64,000 nucleotides of DNA from contig VXAA01004301.1 of NCBI GenBank assembly GCA_013399115.1, positions 440,085-504,084 on the forward strand, given 5' to 3'. The notes below the pieces were generated by a model. That model was not told the DNA's origin. It saw only the letters and a program-made list of their open reading frames with translations, and ran no database searches. Source of the stretch: Anseranas semipalmata (lineage: Eukaryota > Chordata > Aves > Anseriformes > Anseranatidae). Positions 1-13,809 of the stretch are shown here, piece by piece (the first letter of the stretch is position 1; each line of letters opens with the position of its first letter). A program made the translations under genes and the position numbers.

Positions 1-2194
1 ATGCTGAGAAACAGAAGTTTGGGGGTGATTTGGCTTGTCATATCTATCACAATCTAGTCTTATTGAATATCTCGTTAGCTACTTCCACACCTGCTGTTTC
101 CTATGCAGAGGCCTCCAGGATGTACCAAAGAAAGGGACCAAGTAGAGAGCAGGAAGAGGGATGAGGCTTAAATTATTATCAGGTCTGTCTTTCATGTAAA
201 GTATGCACATCTGAGGGAGGCTGCATGTAGCTGCTGCTAACAGAGCGCACTAAGCATGCTGTGTGCCCTATATCTGAGTGTCTGCACATCTGTGGCACGA
301 TGGGCTGTGCTACAGGAGTTGCTGGAGGGACCCGGTGAAAGAAAAGTCCTCAGGCCTGGAAAGGAGGACTGGTGCCAGCCTGTTGGGACTGAAGCCCACT
401 AGGGCTGAAGCACATTGACCTGCTGTTGCTGTGCAGAAAAACTGAATCACTCAACACCTTACTGCCCCATGATGCTACTTGCATGGTTCATTCCAGGAGC
501 TCACAAGAAGGAAATCCTCTCACCAGGACTTTATCTAGACAACATCTGTTTTGCATCGTAGGTAACTTTTTGTGTTGGTGGTTGTTGTTGGAGAGAAATA
601 GAAGAGAGACGGCTTGGCTACTCCACTCCTTGGACATGAAGGAGAGGTGGCATCAGCACAGTGCCCTCAGTGGTCCCACTGTGAGGGCTCTTTCCCTCCC
701 CAGGCTATACCAGATGCTGATGGGAATCTGATTCTCCCCTATGGAATTCTGTTTTCATCTCACTGATGAATATTTGCTGATCTCCTCATTCATTTGCTTA
801 GCAAAGTTGTGTTTTAATATCCTGATTATAATATGAAGATGATTAACATACATGCACACAGTCAGCTTCAAACATATGGGAACCTTTCAAAGATTATGTT
901 AATTCTGAGGAGATGCTGCTCAGCATTTAGTCACAAAGTCTGCAGTATAATTTGATACCTCTCTCTGCCTCTGCTCTCCTTCCCATTGCTGCTGCATATT
1001 TTCTGTACCACCTCTGGCAGAGAAGCTGGAGGTCAGGCAAAGAAAGAAATGAAATACAGTCTAGCAAGAAAAGGTTATAAAGATAAATTGTACCATTGAA
1101 ATGTGATGCACTTGCAAGTGTGCTGCATAGCAAGAAGTGCTGCATGTTGATGAGCTGTGTCACCTTACCTGTTTGCAATGCTTCTTCATCTTCCATTGTT
1201 TTGCTGTACAAGCCAGTGATAAAGATGGGATTAAACCATTTTAATCCTAAAAATCCAAAAGCTTAATTTAGGCAAAGCTTGTTCTACTCCTTGGCTAGAG
1301 AGGGCAACCCTGTGCAAGAGCCTTGCAGGATTCTTATTTGAGGAAGAGAATCATTTCAAGCAGTTGGATAGGTGGGTATTGTCGTCTCAGTATTAACTTA
1401 TGCCCCCCCCCACGCACAACCTCTTCATTTTCAGACACTCTCTTTACTCACAGGAGTCTTCCCAGTGCACCTCCTGTGACACCTGGGCCTATGACGCCCT
1501 GCATTTTTGCTGCTCCTTCAGGGACCGTGCATCTTGGATGTTAGGCAAAAAACTCAGCTTGCATCTGCAGATAGCATCCTCCAAAGGCAGTCTCTTTGCA
1601 GTGGGAATGTCCTGTATGGCACAGGGAGAAGTAAAAGGGTAAAGCAGCATGACAAGAGCACAAGCCAGCAGCTGGTATTGTTTTGCTTGTGCATCTGTAT
1701 TATAAGATTTTATATGATTAAATTGTTCCACAAGGTAGCTGTAACTAAGTTATAAAAAGTCTCATAAATGTTCCAGCTGGTAGGTAGCAGACTGTGAGAC
1801 GCAACTGATGGTCAAATGTATACTCTAATCAGTCATGAAAAATTATATTTAATTCACTTAGGTTTACTTGGGAGAGACTTGAAACTAGAGGATCAGCCAA
1901 AATACTCTTCAATTCTGAAACTTTTTTTGGCCCAGGTCCTAAACTCTGAATACCCAAGAATTTCATATTTGACATTTCAAGCCAGAACACATCTGATCCT
2001 TGTGGCTTAAACCTTCAGTAATTACATAAATGAACTAAAAAAGTGATCTTTTCTACATTGATACTGCTTTTATCTCCGTAACTTTCCTAGGAAAGCACTG
2101 TAACTGTAAGTAAGAAGGGTCTCATGTTATAAGCTTCTGTTTTCAGTCTCAGGGGTTTTTATTTTGGTAAGCCTTTATTGAAGATATGTCAGAC

Positions 2195-2216
2195 TTTTTT
2201 TTTTTTTTTTTTTTTT
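2195..2216. repeat. Poly-T tract (22 T)
   Basis: Uninterrupted run of 22 T. It could be an expanded homopolymer or the tail of a minus-strand retroposed insert. No recognisable SINE or LINE body adjoins it and no target-site duplication is obvious. Confidence 0.95.
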
Positions 2217-4511
2217 AATTTTCCTTGCAAGGAGGCTTATTTTTAGAGATGTTCTACTTCTGTGTTACTGAAGACTGGTACTTTGGACAGCATAGCCTGC
2301 TGAATTTGCTCTTGGTGAGAAATAGCTGTCCTCTATCAGCACCATCCTGTGCATGTTGCATGTGAATCAACAGCACCTAAAAGACAAGGAGGTACCATGC
2401 TTCAGTGAATAAAAGGCTTTTTCTTGTTTGTTTTGGTAGGGGGAAGCATCCACAGGAACAGTTGCCCTTCAGAAATTAAGCTTACCGTATTGTAACTTGT
2501 TTGTGCTTCTGTCCTGATGGTCTTTAAAGATGTTGCATTCTCCCCTCCCTGAGTACACTGCATCCCCTGATTGCTGCCCCACATCCCAAGCTTTCGGTTC
2601 CTGGTGTTCGCAGTTGCACTTTTGCCAAACATACAAAGGCAGTGGAGCATCTTTCAGGCACATGGGGAAGAACTGGTCTTCACCTCATTCTTGGTAGAAT
2701 TAATAGCCCTGGAGAAGGTGTGCTTCTCGCTGTTGGTCTCCTCTTTGGGGTTTGGTTTTGTTGCAGTGGGAATCGGTCAAAGTGTTGCTGTAAAGATCCT
2801 AAGATTGCCTGGACAATAATGATACAAACTCCTATTATACTGTGAATTTCAAGCCCTTCAGTAATGATAAAAGAAGAGTGGGGGCCGGTGCTGGGGACCT
2901 GGTGCCTGTGCTATCGGGATTGCAAATGGGGTTACTCCAGGCTGGCTAGTCCCATGTATTAAACGTCCATTCATAGTTGGGGCACGTTAGCCACTCTAGT
3001 GGAGCATGTCAGGAAAAGCTCCAATTGATTTATGCTTCACAAAAAATTGCTTTCTTTATAATGCTTTTTCTTTGTGGAAAGAGCTACATTTAAAGTGTTC
3101 AAATATGCAGAGAAAATTGAATCTAATTTTTGTTTTCTCTTTTCTTCATTAAAGTCTCAATCAAAAAGCACTTAATTTTCTGACCTAACGAAACTGTAAA
3201 AGCAAAACAACATAATAGGGGTAGCAGATGCCATGCACATATTCTGTCAATACCCACAGTCATCAGGATGGGCAGATATTTTGCTGCATTTAAAAGTGTG
3301 CATTTTCTGTTACTTTCACAGGAATAAACTTTCAGGCTTTACATCTTCTTGTACCAATGGACAGTCCTCTCCTTTAACAGGGCCCATTCCAGCCACGTCA
3401 AAGATGGTCTAAGAAACTCCACAGCAGGCAATTTATAGAAAAAAGTGTCTGCTCAGAGTTTCTGGCCCTCATTGTTTAGAGCTAGCTTTCTGCCATTCCA
3501 CCTGTTATATTAAGTATGTGCTCACATGTGCATACATACAAAACCCCCTCTAGGTGTTTTGTTTTGCAGCACATTATGTTTATTCTTCACACTTATTTTG
3601 GAGGCCAGCTATGCTGCTGACCCGATTGCTACTTTGGGGGCATAAAGTCCTCTGGCTAATAATGCTCTAAAAGAGCCTCTCCTTCAGTCATGTTTAAATC
3701 ATTTGCCTTTCATTTTATTGAGTGCTTTCTAGTTATTATAGTAAAAGATGAGAAGAGATGCTCATGTGAGCTTCGTGAAATTTGCATATTTGCTTCTATT
3801 TCCGAGCCATTTTAAGAAACCTTTCTTTACTTTAAATTTTTCACGTTAAGTTTTTCTGTCTTGAGTATTCCAACAACTGATTGAAATTTTACTGAGAGGC
3901 AGGGAGAGAAGAAAACAAAACTAATTTAGCCATATCACAGGGAAGCAAGTTTATTTTCTCACCCCAGAGAATTGTCTTCAAGCTCACATGTGGTGGAAAG
4001 ATCATGAGTTTCATCACTGCAGATGAATGATTCTGTCCCAGAATGATTTCACCTATCTGAAAAGGGAGCTAAGTGTTTGTCAATTTTGTCTAAACTGCCA
4101 GGTTTTCCTAGAAATAGTGTTCCAGGTTTTCCTAAACCTGCAGACATTTTTGTTATTTCAACCTTGTTTAGTTTATTATATCCTGCCAGCCATGTCTAGA
4201 TAAACTGTAATGAAGGCTGCTGCCTCCATTATAAGCCTACATCTACTCTATCAACAAGCTTTCAGTACCATGACCATTATAAAAGCTCTAAAATTTGATC
4301 TGCCATTGATGATAGGCAAGTTTCAATTTGTGGCTGCTAGCCTGCAAAAATGATCTACAAATGGCATGTTGCAGGCTGTTATTTTGTATCCTGCAGGATG
4401 GTGTGAAAGTCTTCTCTCTTCCCTTCAATGTGAAGGTCATTCCACCAGATCAGAAATTACTATTGCTCTAAGTGACATGGGTAACTATACCAGAAGCTTA
4501 ATTTAAAATAA

Positions 4512-4566
4512 AAATACAGGCAGTAGAATAATGTTGCAGAAATACAGGCAGTAGAATAATGTTGCA
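4512..4566. repeat. Two-copy tandem duplication, 28-bp period
   Basis: Bases 4512-4538 are identical to 4540-4566 (27 of 27), giving a period of 28 bp. The unit is neither a microsatellite nor low-complexity; it contains a CAGTAGAATAATG core. Perfect identity points to a recent duplication or an assembly or haplotype artefact. Confidence 0.95.
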
Positions 4567-7500
4567 TGCCCATTACTTTCCTGTCATTTGACAAAAACAT
4601 TAATTTCTCACTGAGCTGGAAACCAAGACCAGTTCTTAAGAGAACAGCTTATTTGAGAATACACTTCTTTATTGTTCACATTGGTGGATCAGTCCTCAGA
4701 GGATTCCTCCTTTATTTTAATAGGAAATATTTTGTCTTTTTTTTTCTACTCCTGCTTTGTCTTTTTTAAAGCAGCAAAGTGTTTACCAACCACCTTTTTA
4801 CAGCTTTTATTTTCACCGGGCTTCCCTGAGACTGTAACCGTTCAATAGTACAAATCCATGTATCCTAATATTGATGAATCTGGCTCTTGAAAAGCATGAG
4901 TTACAATGGCTAGCTAGCTGATTAAACCAAAATAAAGAGCTACCTTGAGGGTTTGAAACAAGTGCCCTTTTGAAGATTTAATTTCATGATCTCACTAATC
5001 GGTGTTTTGTAAGTTCAGTGTACATCCTATGCATGTATTTTCTAAATCACTGCAGATTGCATATTGGTTTATATTGTTATCACAAATCAGCAGTACGATA
5101 TCAATTTGTTTGATGCAGGAAACTCTGAACAGGAATCGTTTGCATTTCTATTTGAGCGTCCTGGAGACAAATATAATGAAATGAATAGCCTTTTAATTTA
5201 ATTGGCTTCCAATGTGAGTCTGAGAATAGAAAGCACAATACATTGCACAGTTACTGTAGAAACGGTTGAGGTCAAAAGCTCAGCATGCAGACCCTACATC
5301 AGTCACCACTGCTCTTGTGCAGTAATTTTTTTTAATTTTCACTGCATCTCCATCAGACCCTAGGAAGCCAGATAATTCAGCTTTAGTATTCCATGTGGAA
5401 GTGCTGGGTCATTTGTCACTGGTCAGATCATGCTACGGAATCCATTTTAAAAAAAAGCTGCCAAAATGAAAAACTACATTGTATCACTGCTCTTCTATAT
5501 CAGCAACAAGAATAAGATCAGGCCAAAAATAAAAATAAAAAAGTGGAGAGGAAAAATCTCTCTGTTTTCTTCTGATAGAAGAAAAGAGGACAGAACAAGG
5601 CAAGAAAAAGTGGTACAAAATGGATAAGAGTCTGCCAAGAAATCCTTTTTCAAAAATGTCTTTCTATTACAGATTACAGACAGTTAAGATTTATGTGCTA
5701 TTTATTGGAGCTAGCCTTACTGAATGCAATGCAAGCAAAACAGGAGATAATATCTTAGTAATATTCAAAACTCTGACATCCTTTTGGCTGTAGAAATAGA
5801 GATACAGCTCCTGGAAAACTTTAGTTAGCCAGGGAGCTCCTCAATGAATGCACAAACCCTTGCACACAGCGCTAAATGTAGAAAAGGGATTTCTTTACTA
5901 TTTTTGGACTGGCTAGTGTGAGATCTGTGCTGCTTCTTCAGCCTGAATTCATTCATCTGTATGCAGAAAAGTTCAGAACAACTCATCTGTGTCTGATCCC
6001 ATATGCTTATGCTGGTAAAAAGAAAAAATAAAAAAGACACAAAGTACTTGCATATGTAGCAGATTCAACTGCACAAAGGGGATCATGTTGTTAACCTCCC
6101 CTTTAATTTTTGGTCTGTCGATTTTTAAAAGCACAAAAACTCTTTCTCAGGAGTCATCCGTGAACAGTTGTTGGCTGATTTGATATTTCCTCTTACAACA
6201 CTAAATTATTATAGGTTACTGTAATATTATTGAGTTTGTATTGTTTCACAGTTGTGATGTAAACCCCATAACTGCTTTGCCAGATTGTGTAAGCATGAAG
6301 AGCTCTCTCTCGTGCAGCAGTTTTCAGCTGCTGTAGAAAGAAGCAGCAGTAATGTGTCAAAGTGCCTGAGATGCAATGCTTACCATAACAACTTTCAAAC
6401 TGTTGTGTTTCCCATCATGTTAACAAAGTAGGTGCCTCAGAAAAGCATTGATTTCAATATTAATGTAAAAGAATTTATGCAAATGGTTTTCAGGCTTTCC
6501 CAGAAGCAAGGATCCTCACTACCTGTCTTTGCTTCCTGCAGAATTTTGGTGAGACATGCTGCATGGTGTCTCCTTGACAGAGGGACTGTAGATAACTTCA
6601 GACTTGATCCTCTGGAAGATGTGCTTCAGAATCAGCACATTAGCTGTGCTCCCAGGCGGCTGCGTAGACATCCCATGAGCAGTCTGCTCATTTTGGCTGC
6701 ATTGCTCAGCACTAAGAGAGAAGCAGTCCTGTGACCAGAGGTTGAAAGCTAAGTTCTCCAGGTAGAGACACAGTGGTTGGGCTGTTTGTAACAGGGTGGT
6801 CTGCAAAGAGCAGCTACAGTGGGCAGGGATGAGCCTCCATCGTGAAGGCAAAAAGGGGAGATGGTTGGAAGAAATTTTTTGTGATCATCTCTGGTGATGG
6901 AAAGTCTTGGAGCAGACGTGCAGAAAAGGTTTAGATAGGGCATGTTATTTAGAGAGGATCCTGTATGCAAATAATGGAACTGCATTTTGAAACAGACTGG
7001 ACGTGCCAGTGAGTTTTTTTTATGTGCAAAGGAAACAGACCAGAATTTTAAAGCCATGCTTTAAAACACACACACACGTTTCACTTGCTGGCCCTATCAG
7101 TCTGGGACCGGACAGTGGACTTTTAGACTGGTTTGCACTCACAGCCTTAGTCCCTGCTCAGGAGAATGAAGAGTAGCAGGTTGCAACCCAGCTGCTCCTG
7201 ATCATACCAAGCAGGGACAACTGAGCATAGCCTGGCTGCTCAAGGGGCTTTGTCTAAACTAAACATTATACTGCAGTAAACTATGTTAATGTTGCATACA
7301 GATGCTTACTGGAAACTAAAGGAATTATGGTTTGATTTAGCCATAGAAGTATTTGAAGTGCTTGCCTGCGTTGAGGTGAACGAGCCAGTTCTTGGGTTGT
7401 TTTTTTTTTGTGCCATTATGGGGAGGTTGTCCTGAGCAAACGTTCTATTGCAGGTTACATGAAAATTTGACAGCTAATGCACCCAGACAAATGGGTCCAC

Positions 7501-8961
7501 CCTACCCACATAGCCATTGTCTGCGGTGGAAACAAACTCTGCTTAATTGCGTTCAGGCTGCTGTAAATGTGAATGGGTATCCGTAAGGTGGACTCATGCA
7601 GGTTGACTCCTCTGCCTTGAATTTACACCCTTAATTAATTTGAATTGATTTCTCTCAAGTGCTCTCATGTAGACAACCCTCCAATCACGGGGTTTAGCCT
7701 CCAATTTAACTCCATTTAAAAAGGTAACTGGGGAGAAAATGACAGGAAAGCATGACAAAGGGGATTTTTAAGGAGAAAGCTTCAATGCCCTGCTGAAAAA
7801 GTGCAATCACTAGGGTGAATTTGAGACAGATGAGATGACACTGTGCCTGCAAGGTAACATTGTATAATGTCACCCACCTTTCAAATGTTTTTTATGTCTG
7901 CTATGTCTAACCAGGTCTGAAAAAATAAGTACTTGTCACTTAAAACATATTAACACTACTGGTAAAATTGTGTATTTCTCTTTGATAACTGATATTCCTC
8001 AGACAATATTGGAACAGAAAGCAAAGACTTTCCTTTTCTCAATATTCAGTTCTAACTGTTGAGAAATTCTGATCTTCTGCTGACAAAGCCAAGCTTTGCT
8101 TAGGATTGTTTTTCCCAAACCTTGGCTAGTCCCCTATTTCTAAGTACTCTGCCTTTCAGAGGAATCCTGGTGTAGTTTCCTTTGAATATTTATTAGGTGG
8201 CATCAAGTAACCCAGTGTTGTTGCCTACCTGTAGAGAAAAGCTCTCTGTAGAAGCAGGTTTAATAATTATACAGAAAAGAGAACATATTTTCCTGCAATA
8301 TGGAATGATTCACACCTGGCCTATCCTCATTCCGCAGTATGCTAAATAATGCATGCATTTTCTAAAGGATATTAAAACATAGCTCTAAAAAATGAAACTG
8401 AGAGAGGAGCTCATGTAATGCACTACATTAGGGAAAAAAGTCAGTAACAGTAAATGGACAAAATGGCTGTGTCATCTCTCATGAAAATAACACATTTTCC
8501 TCATAATCTCTTGGTACGTGGAACAGGCAGTTCCAAAGAGCAGCTGTCCTGATACTGGCTTGAAAAAGAGAGGAAGATGAAAAAAGGTAAAGCCTGCTAG
8601 CTGTAATCTGCACAATACCTAAGCACGAGGAGATTATTTCAAATCATGAAAGGCAGCTGTGTGCGTGCTAGGGAGGTGAAGCAGTCAGCAAGGAGACCGC
8701 ACATGGCAGCGCTCGCCCCAAGGCACCAGGCAGGCCTGGGAAGGTGCCGACACTGCAAGAGTTAAGTGCAGAGAGTGCATCACTACCAGGAGCTGCTGCA
8801 GGCTAAAGGGAAATTGGGCCAGGTGCAAACCTCACTTCATCACCACCTGAGAGATTGAAGAGGGCTTTTTTTTGCCACCCCCACCCCGTGCCTTTTAAGT
8901 CACAGAGGTTTTTTGTCTTCTGATTTCAGACTCTGAAATCCAGCCAGACTACCTGTGCTAG

Positions 8962-8979
8962 AAAAAAAAAAAAAAAAAA
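8962..8979. repeat. Poly-A tract (18 A)
   Basis: Run of 18 A following CTAG. No retroposon body is recognisable immediately upstream, so its origin is unclear. Confidence 0.95.
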
Positions 8980-9690
8980 GTGCGGGCAGAGAAATACATT
9001 CTTCTTCTAAAATCAGCTTTAAACCAGAAGACAGAACAACTACTTTAATGTGGTAAGTCTCAGGACAACTGGTGGTGTGGCAAGAATTGTGATGGTATTT
9101 CTTTCAGGCAGTGTGATGCACACCTCTGAAATCTTTGCTTTGCATGATGATATTTATTTTTGCTTTCTCTTCTTGTTAGTGTTCTCCTCACCAAGTACCT
9201 CCCTCTCTCAGCTTAGTAAATTGTGTTTTTTAGGATACCTCTGTAGCTTTACGGACCTTGGGATGATTTGCTCCTCTCATGTCCTAGGGACAAGGAAGTT
9301 CCCCAGGGGGGTTCTTGTCTCTGCAGCAGGTTTAATACAGGCTGACTGGCCTTGTTAGGAGGTGTTGTGATGGTATTGCTCAATTGCTGGGGACTGGGTG
9401 GCAAGAGGAGCAGCAGAGACTGTGCTTGCTACATGGAAGTGGGGATGTAGCAGGAGAAAATGTGATGAGGAGAGCTGGACGGTAAGAAAGGTGGAGAATG
9501 TTTGCAAATAGGGTGATACATTGGTGATTTTTCTCAGGAGCATCTGTTGCTGGATCAATGGAGGTACTCAATAGCTGTTATGTATCTTTTATGAGTTATT
9601 CATTCCAAATACTAGGTAGGTTTGTAGGCTACTGTTTCACCTTTTTAGGAAACTGGGTTATCCTGACAGGCACATCCATTTTACTTTGAC

Positions 9691-9704
9691 TTTTTTTTTT
9701 TTTT
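9691..9704. repeat. Poly-T tract (14 T)
   Basis: Run of 14 T, with a second short A9-10 run about 20 bases downstream. Confidence 0.9.
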
Positions 9705-10431
9705 AATTTGCCTGGAGCTGTAGAAAAAAAAAATCATAACAGCTCATTTGGTAAGGGCTTCCCATCATGCTATCTCTCACAGCAGCAACATGTGAGGAGG
9801 GACAATGAGATAAGAAACAGGGCATCTCAGCCTCCAGACACACCACCCTGAAACACCGAGGTTACCTCTCACAATTTCAACATAATAACTCTAAAAAAGG
9901 ACAAATTCTGCATTCCTGCTTTCAGTACCATTCTCAGGACCAGCTGCTGTTCTCTGTTGAATGCCTGTGGTCAAATTTGCACGTGTCCCATGTCCAATAT
10001 GGCATATATGGATTGTGTAGATTTGATCCTGGAAGGGAGGTGAAAAACGTTAACAGGTCTAGTGCATAGCATAATCAAAGATTTATAAGCAGCCATGCAT
10101 TTTTAATGCATATAAAGTAATAAGAGCTGCTCAGTAAAAGCAGAAATGTGACATTAAATGGTCACTACTGCGAATTTTCCACAAGGTATTATCAAAGCAC
10201 CATTTCAGTAGCAGGATTGCAAGACTGCATCCTCCCAAAAGGAAGGCAGTGATTTGATCACACTCCAGTTAAGACCACGAGCATCCTATCTTGAGGGCCT
10301 GCCTGGCTTCCCTAGCATAACTTTAAAATAAGCTCAGCTGGTCAGGCCAAATGGCTAATCAAGAGAAGTTTTGTAACACTTCCTTTTATTTTGTTCCCAT
10401 AACAGACAACTTCAAAGCCAGTATTTAAAAT

Positions 10432-10459
10432 CAATAATAATAATAATAAAAAAAAAATA
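10432..10459. repeat. (AAT)n / A-rich simple repeat
   Basis: About six AAT units followed directly by a 9-10 A run. An A-rich tract grading into a trinucleotide array often arises at old retroposon tails, but no element body is recognised. Confidence 0.9.
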
Positions 10460-13400
10460 CAGGTGGTTGCGATCAAAGCAAGGAGGAAGCAAGCACTGTT
10501 AGCACAGGATGGATCTCTAACCCTCTGGCCTGGGGTACTGCTTGGCAAGGAAGAAGTTTTCTGCCCCTTCTCTTCATATATATTTTACAGTGTATTAATC
10601 TTTTTTTCAGTGTTTTCTTTTTCCTGAGCATCCTACTTTCTCATTTTGTTGCTAGCTGCCAGGGAGATGAATTTTCCCTTACTAGTTGCATCAAGAATTT
10701 CCTAAGGTTAGGGAAATGTGTGCTTCTGGGGAATAATTGGATTCAAATTATCTGGTGATACCTCTTCCTGCTTCTGCAAGCCTTACAGGACAACTAAGAC
10801 ATGTATCATCTCACTTCCTGGAACATTTAGGTCATTGGTTTGTCTGTTAGGCTGGCAGTGTTTTATTTTCAAATTGTATATGAACAAGTGTAAAGATCTG
10901 TGAGTATAATAAAATCAGCGTGAAAAGAGACTAAGGTTTATCACAGGATTTCTTGCAATTTAATTGTTGGAAGCTTTGGCGTACAATCTGGCTTGGTTAT
11001 CAAATTGATTAAAATGGCTGGGGCAAGAGGCAGCATTGTATCTGAATTTGGTTAATTTGCCTTAACAAAAAGTTTATTTCTTTTTTGCATTCCATTTATA
11101 AAACAAAGGCGAACAGCTGGTATCTTGCTGTTTCCTGACCTGCCTTAAATGATCTGTTGGAGAATCCTGTAGATGGGAAAGGTCTGGTCTGTGCTGCTCT
11201 GCTGGATGTTGGCTGATGCATCCTTTGTGGTCCCTCCTGTGGCCTAAATGATGCTTTGGTTCAATGGTTATAATTTGGGGAACAAATATTGATTATTCAG
11301 TGCCCAAAGCATGCAGGATATTTTTCTAGTTTTGCATTGATTTCTACTATTCTCCGATTGTTTGTCTTTATGTAGTCAGTGGTATGTGGTTTGGAGTAGC
11401 TGGGGTATCAAAATTGTTAATTTTCTGCCACTCAGCACGTGAGCTGATATGCCCTCCAGCTTTTCCTCTTTGGAGCCCTGGCATCCTGCTTCACTCACGT
11501 GTTTCCTGGGAGAGAACTAAGCCTGCCTGCGTGGCCCTGGCTTGTTTCTATTTGGCCTGAGAAGCTAATCTTCACAATTATTGTCACCAATTCAAGCCCA
11601 TCCAAGTAGCTGGCTTTGAGAATATTTGAAATACTGCTTTCACTGTTTCAGAGACCCAGATGTACTAGCTTGAAACATTTATGCTATTAAAAGAGCTGTG
11701 AGAAATTTTGGATGAGGCTCCTGTTGACTTTCCAGCCAAGATTTCACCCTTTCATTATAAGACTTTCTTTCAAACTTTTGATCAAGCCATGGACTAACAG
11801 ATCTATTTCCCCCACCCCCAAAATCTGATTTGCAAATATAATCTTCAACCTGAGACTCAGGCTGCAATTGCTGCTGATTGAAATAATGCAAGGGAAATCA
11901 GGCTGTACAACTCTTTATTTTATATCATTAAATGAAATGCTAGCATTAGTTAAAATATCCACCAAAATGTCACAGGTTTATAACTTAAGTACATTATTCC
12001 CTAATTGTTCTTTGGTATTTCCCTGAGGGTGGAAAGTATGTTAGTCAGAGGAGAAGAAACAATGGTCTGATCAATCACAGGCTCCTTGAATTGCAAATAA
12101 GAATCAGCAACCCAGCTCAGCAAATGTGTTCCCACCAGCCTCTGTGATGCTGAACTGTTGAGCTTTCTGCAGCTCTCTAATGTCATTCTCATGATTCTTT
12201 ACAGAATGTACATGCTTAAATCTTTCTCACTTTTTTTTTGATACTGCCAGTAAGAAACTGTATGAATGTGTGAAATTGAGTGTAATTCGTCCCCAGCAAA
12301 ATGGTGCTTTTTGAGTCACAGAGGCTTTTGAAGCAGAGATGCTCTACCTTCATACCTGCACAGTGCCCATCGTGTCAGAGCCAGGATGACATGTAACCGA
12401 CAGCAGCCCCACCATTAGCTTTCTATCGCACCTGAGTTACAAGCAGATACTGACTTTTATATTACGATAAGAAACTAGTGGTGGTCTAAGAGACAGTGCT
12501 AAGCTGCTGCTGTAGTCAAACACTTGGAGTTTTTTACAACTATCTCCTAAGAAAGTGAATGTGCAGCTGGGTATTATCCCCCCTCAGCTGTGACTGGTGA
12601 GCACCAGTGCAACGAGCTGGGATCTTAATGCTTCAGTGCCATCGAGGCCTCTGTGACACAGCTGTCGTGTCAGGAACTGCCAGAAGGGACTGCCTTTGCT
12701 GCTGCAGAGAGATGCTGCGGGGAACATCTGCAGCTCCCCATGGTCTCCTCTTCCATTATGGGGAAATCTCAGATGTTCCAGGCACAGAACAGCAACAAAT
12801 AATGCCTTGATTCCCTAAGGTCTTCTTTTTGCCATCTGAGAAATCATTTAACAAGTTCCTGCCATGCGTTTGAAACAAGTATTTGGTGAGTTATGTGAAT
12901 CTTCCCCTTTTTGTCTCAGTCTTGTCATCAGATTGAGACTGAATGCCTTCTTTGGAGATGTGTGTCAGACAAACCAAAGCCATTGAAGTCCTCCCTGGAT
13001 TTCTGATGGAAATATAAGAAGCCTGGTGGAAATGTAAAGGGCTGGGAGAGATGCAGAGACAGATAGGATAACCTAATCTTCTGTCTGTGAGCATGTTGTT
13101 ATTATAGCTGAAAAACTCAATGTAACATGGTATGAGCTAGGCACCTGGACAAGGCAAGCCTTGTCCAGTGGCACTTTCTAGTTACAGATGTGGTGCTGAT
13201 GGCTTCAGTTCTGTCAAAATCTGGGTGCTGGAAAGGACTAAAATGCTTTATTACCCTGCTCTTTGGTAAGGGCATGTCTAAATAGAAAGCTATTTGGGAC
13301 AGGACTATTCCCCATCCTTTATTTTTTTGCTTAAAATGTTTGGCAAAATTCCACTTTATTCTTCACTCAGCAATCGATGAAGAATACTATTAGATAGCAA

Positions 13401-13560
13401 CAATCAAATTGTATGTAAAGTGGTTGTAGTTGCTTATTTTTGTAACAGAGACATGTATGAAAACAGTTACAATAATTTAGTTACATTATGCTTCCTGATC
13501 AGATTTTGCTAGAGATCTATGCTGTATGCAAATATAAAAGAACTTGGAAGCCACTAAGCT

Positions 13561-13680
13561 TTTCAAAATGTTAATGTAAACATGTTGCATATGTAGGACT
13601 AGTGAGCATTTTCTAGGCCAAATGCATATCAGAATGTGGTTAACTGATTAATTGGCTAATAATTAATTGCTGTTGGACTT
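13561..13680. promoter_or_regulatory. Candidate conserved noncoding element / enhancer
   Basis: AT-rich block with densely packed motif-like words: ATGCATAT (POU-like), GTTAAC, GATTAATTGG and TAATAATTAATTG (homeodomain core TAATTA), with no simple-repeat character. Vertebrate developmental enhancers often look like this. The call rests on motif density only; conservation was not tested. Confidence 0.25.
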
Positions 13681-13782
13681 GGGCGTGCCTGTGCCACGTG
13701 GGTTTGGTTTGCAGGGATCATTAAACGTGGTGCTTCTCCCTTCTGCAGTGGAGGTGTCTCTGTCTGAGCAGCTGCTCTGTTT

Positions 13783-13809
13783 TCAGAAGTGAGCAATAAG
13801 CACTTCTGA
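13783..13809. repeat. Inverted-repeat remnant of an old sauropsid-type interspersed repeat
   Basis: TCAGAAGTG (13783-13791) and CACTTCTGA (13801-13809) form a perfect 9-bp stem with a 9-base loop. The arms resemble the 'cagaagtgctgagcac' words of an abundant old inverted-repeat sequence I associate with turtle, crocodilian and bird genomes, with the middle lost. Family name not assigned. Confidence 0.4.

Larger units (their letters stand above)
1..6400. other. Noncoding single-copy DNA, no gene seen
   Basis: AT-rich vertebrate DNA. Open frames are at most about 100 codons, overlap each other on both strands and resemble no known family. I see no convincing acceptor-ORF-donor exon. The stretch holds a 22-base T run and a 28-bp tandem duplication, listed separately. 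The part near 4,160-4,390 has balanced composition and short motifs typical of intronic or regulatory DNA, but conservation cannot be judged from one sequence. Confidence 0.7.
6401..13300. other. Noncoding DNA, no gene seen
   Basis: No exon, RNA gene or recognisable pseudogene. Opposite-strand frames at 6,432-6,734 and 6,519-6,851 shadow one another and have no family resemblance. Minor features are a short CA run at 7,066-7,077, an 18-A run, a 14-T run and an AAT/A-rich tract near 10,432-10,459. The 8,640-8,830 stretch is somewhat richer in GC and CpG than its surroundings but has no convincing promoter or ORF. Confidence 0.65.
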
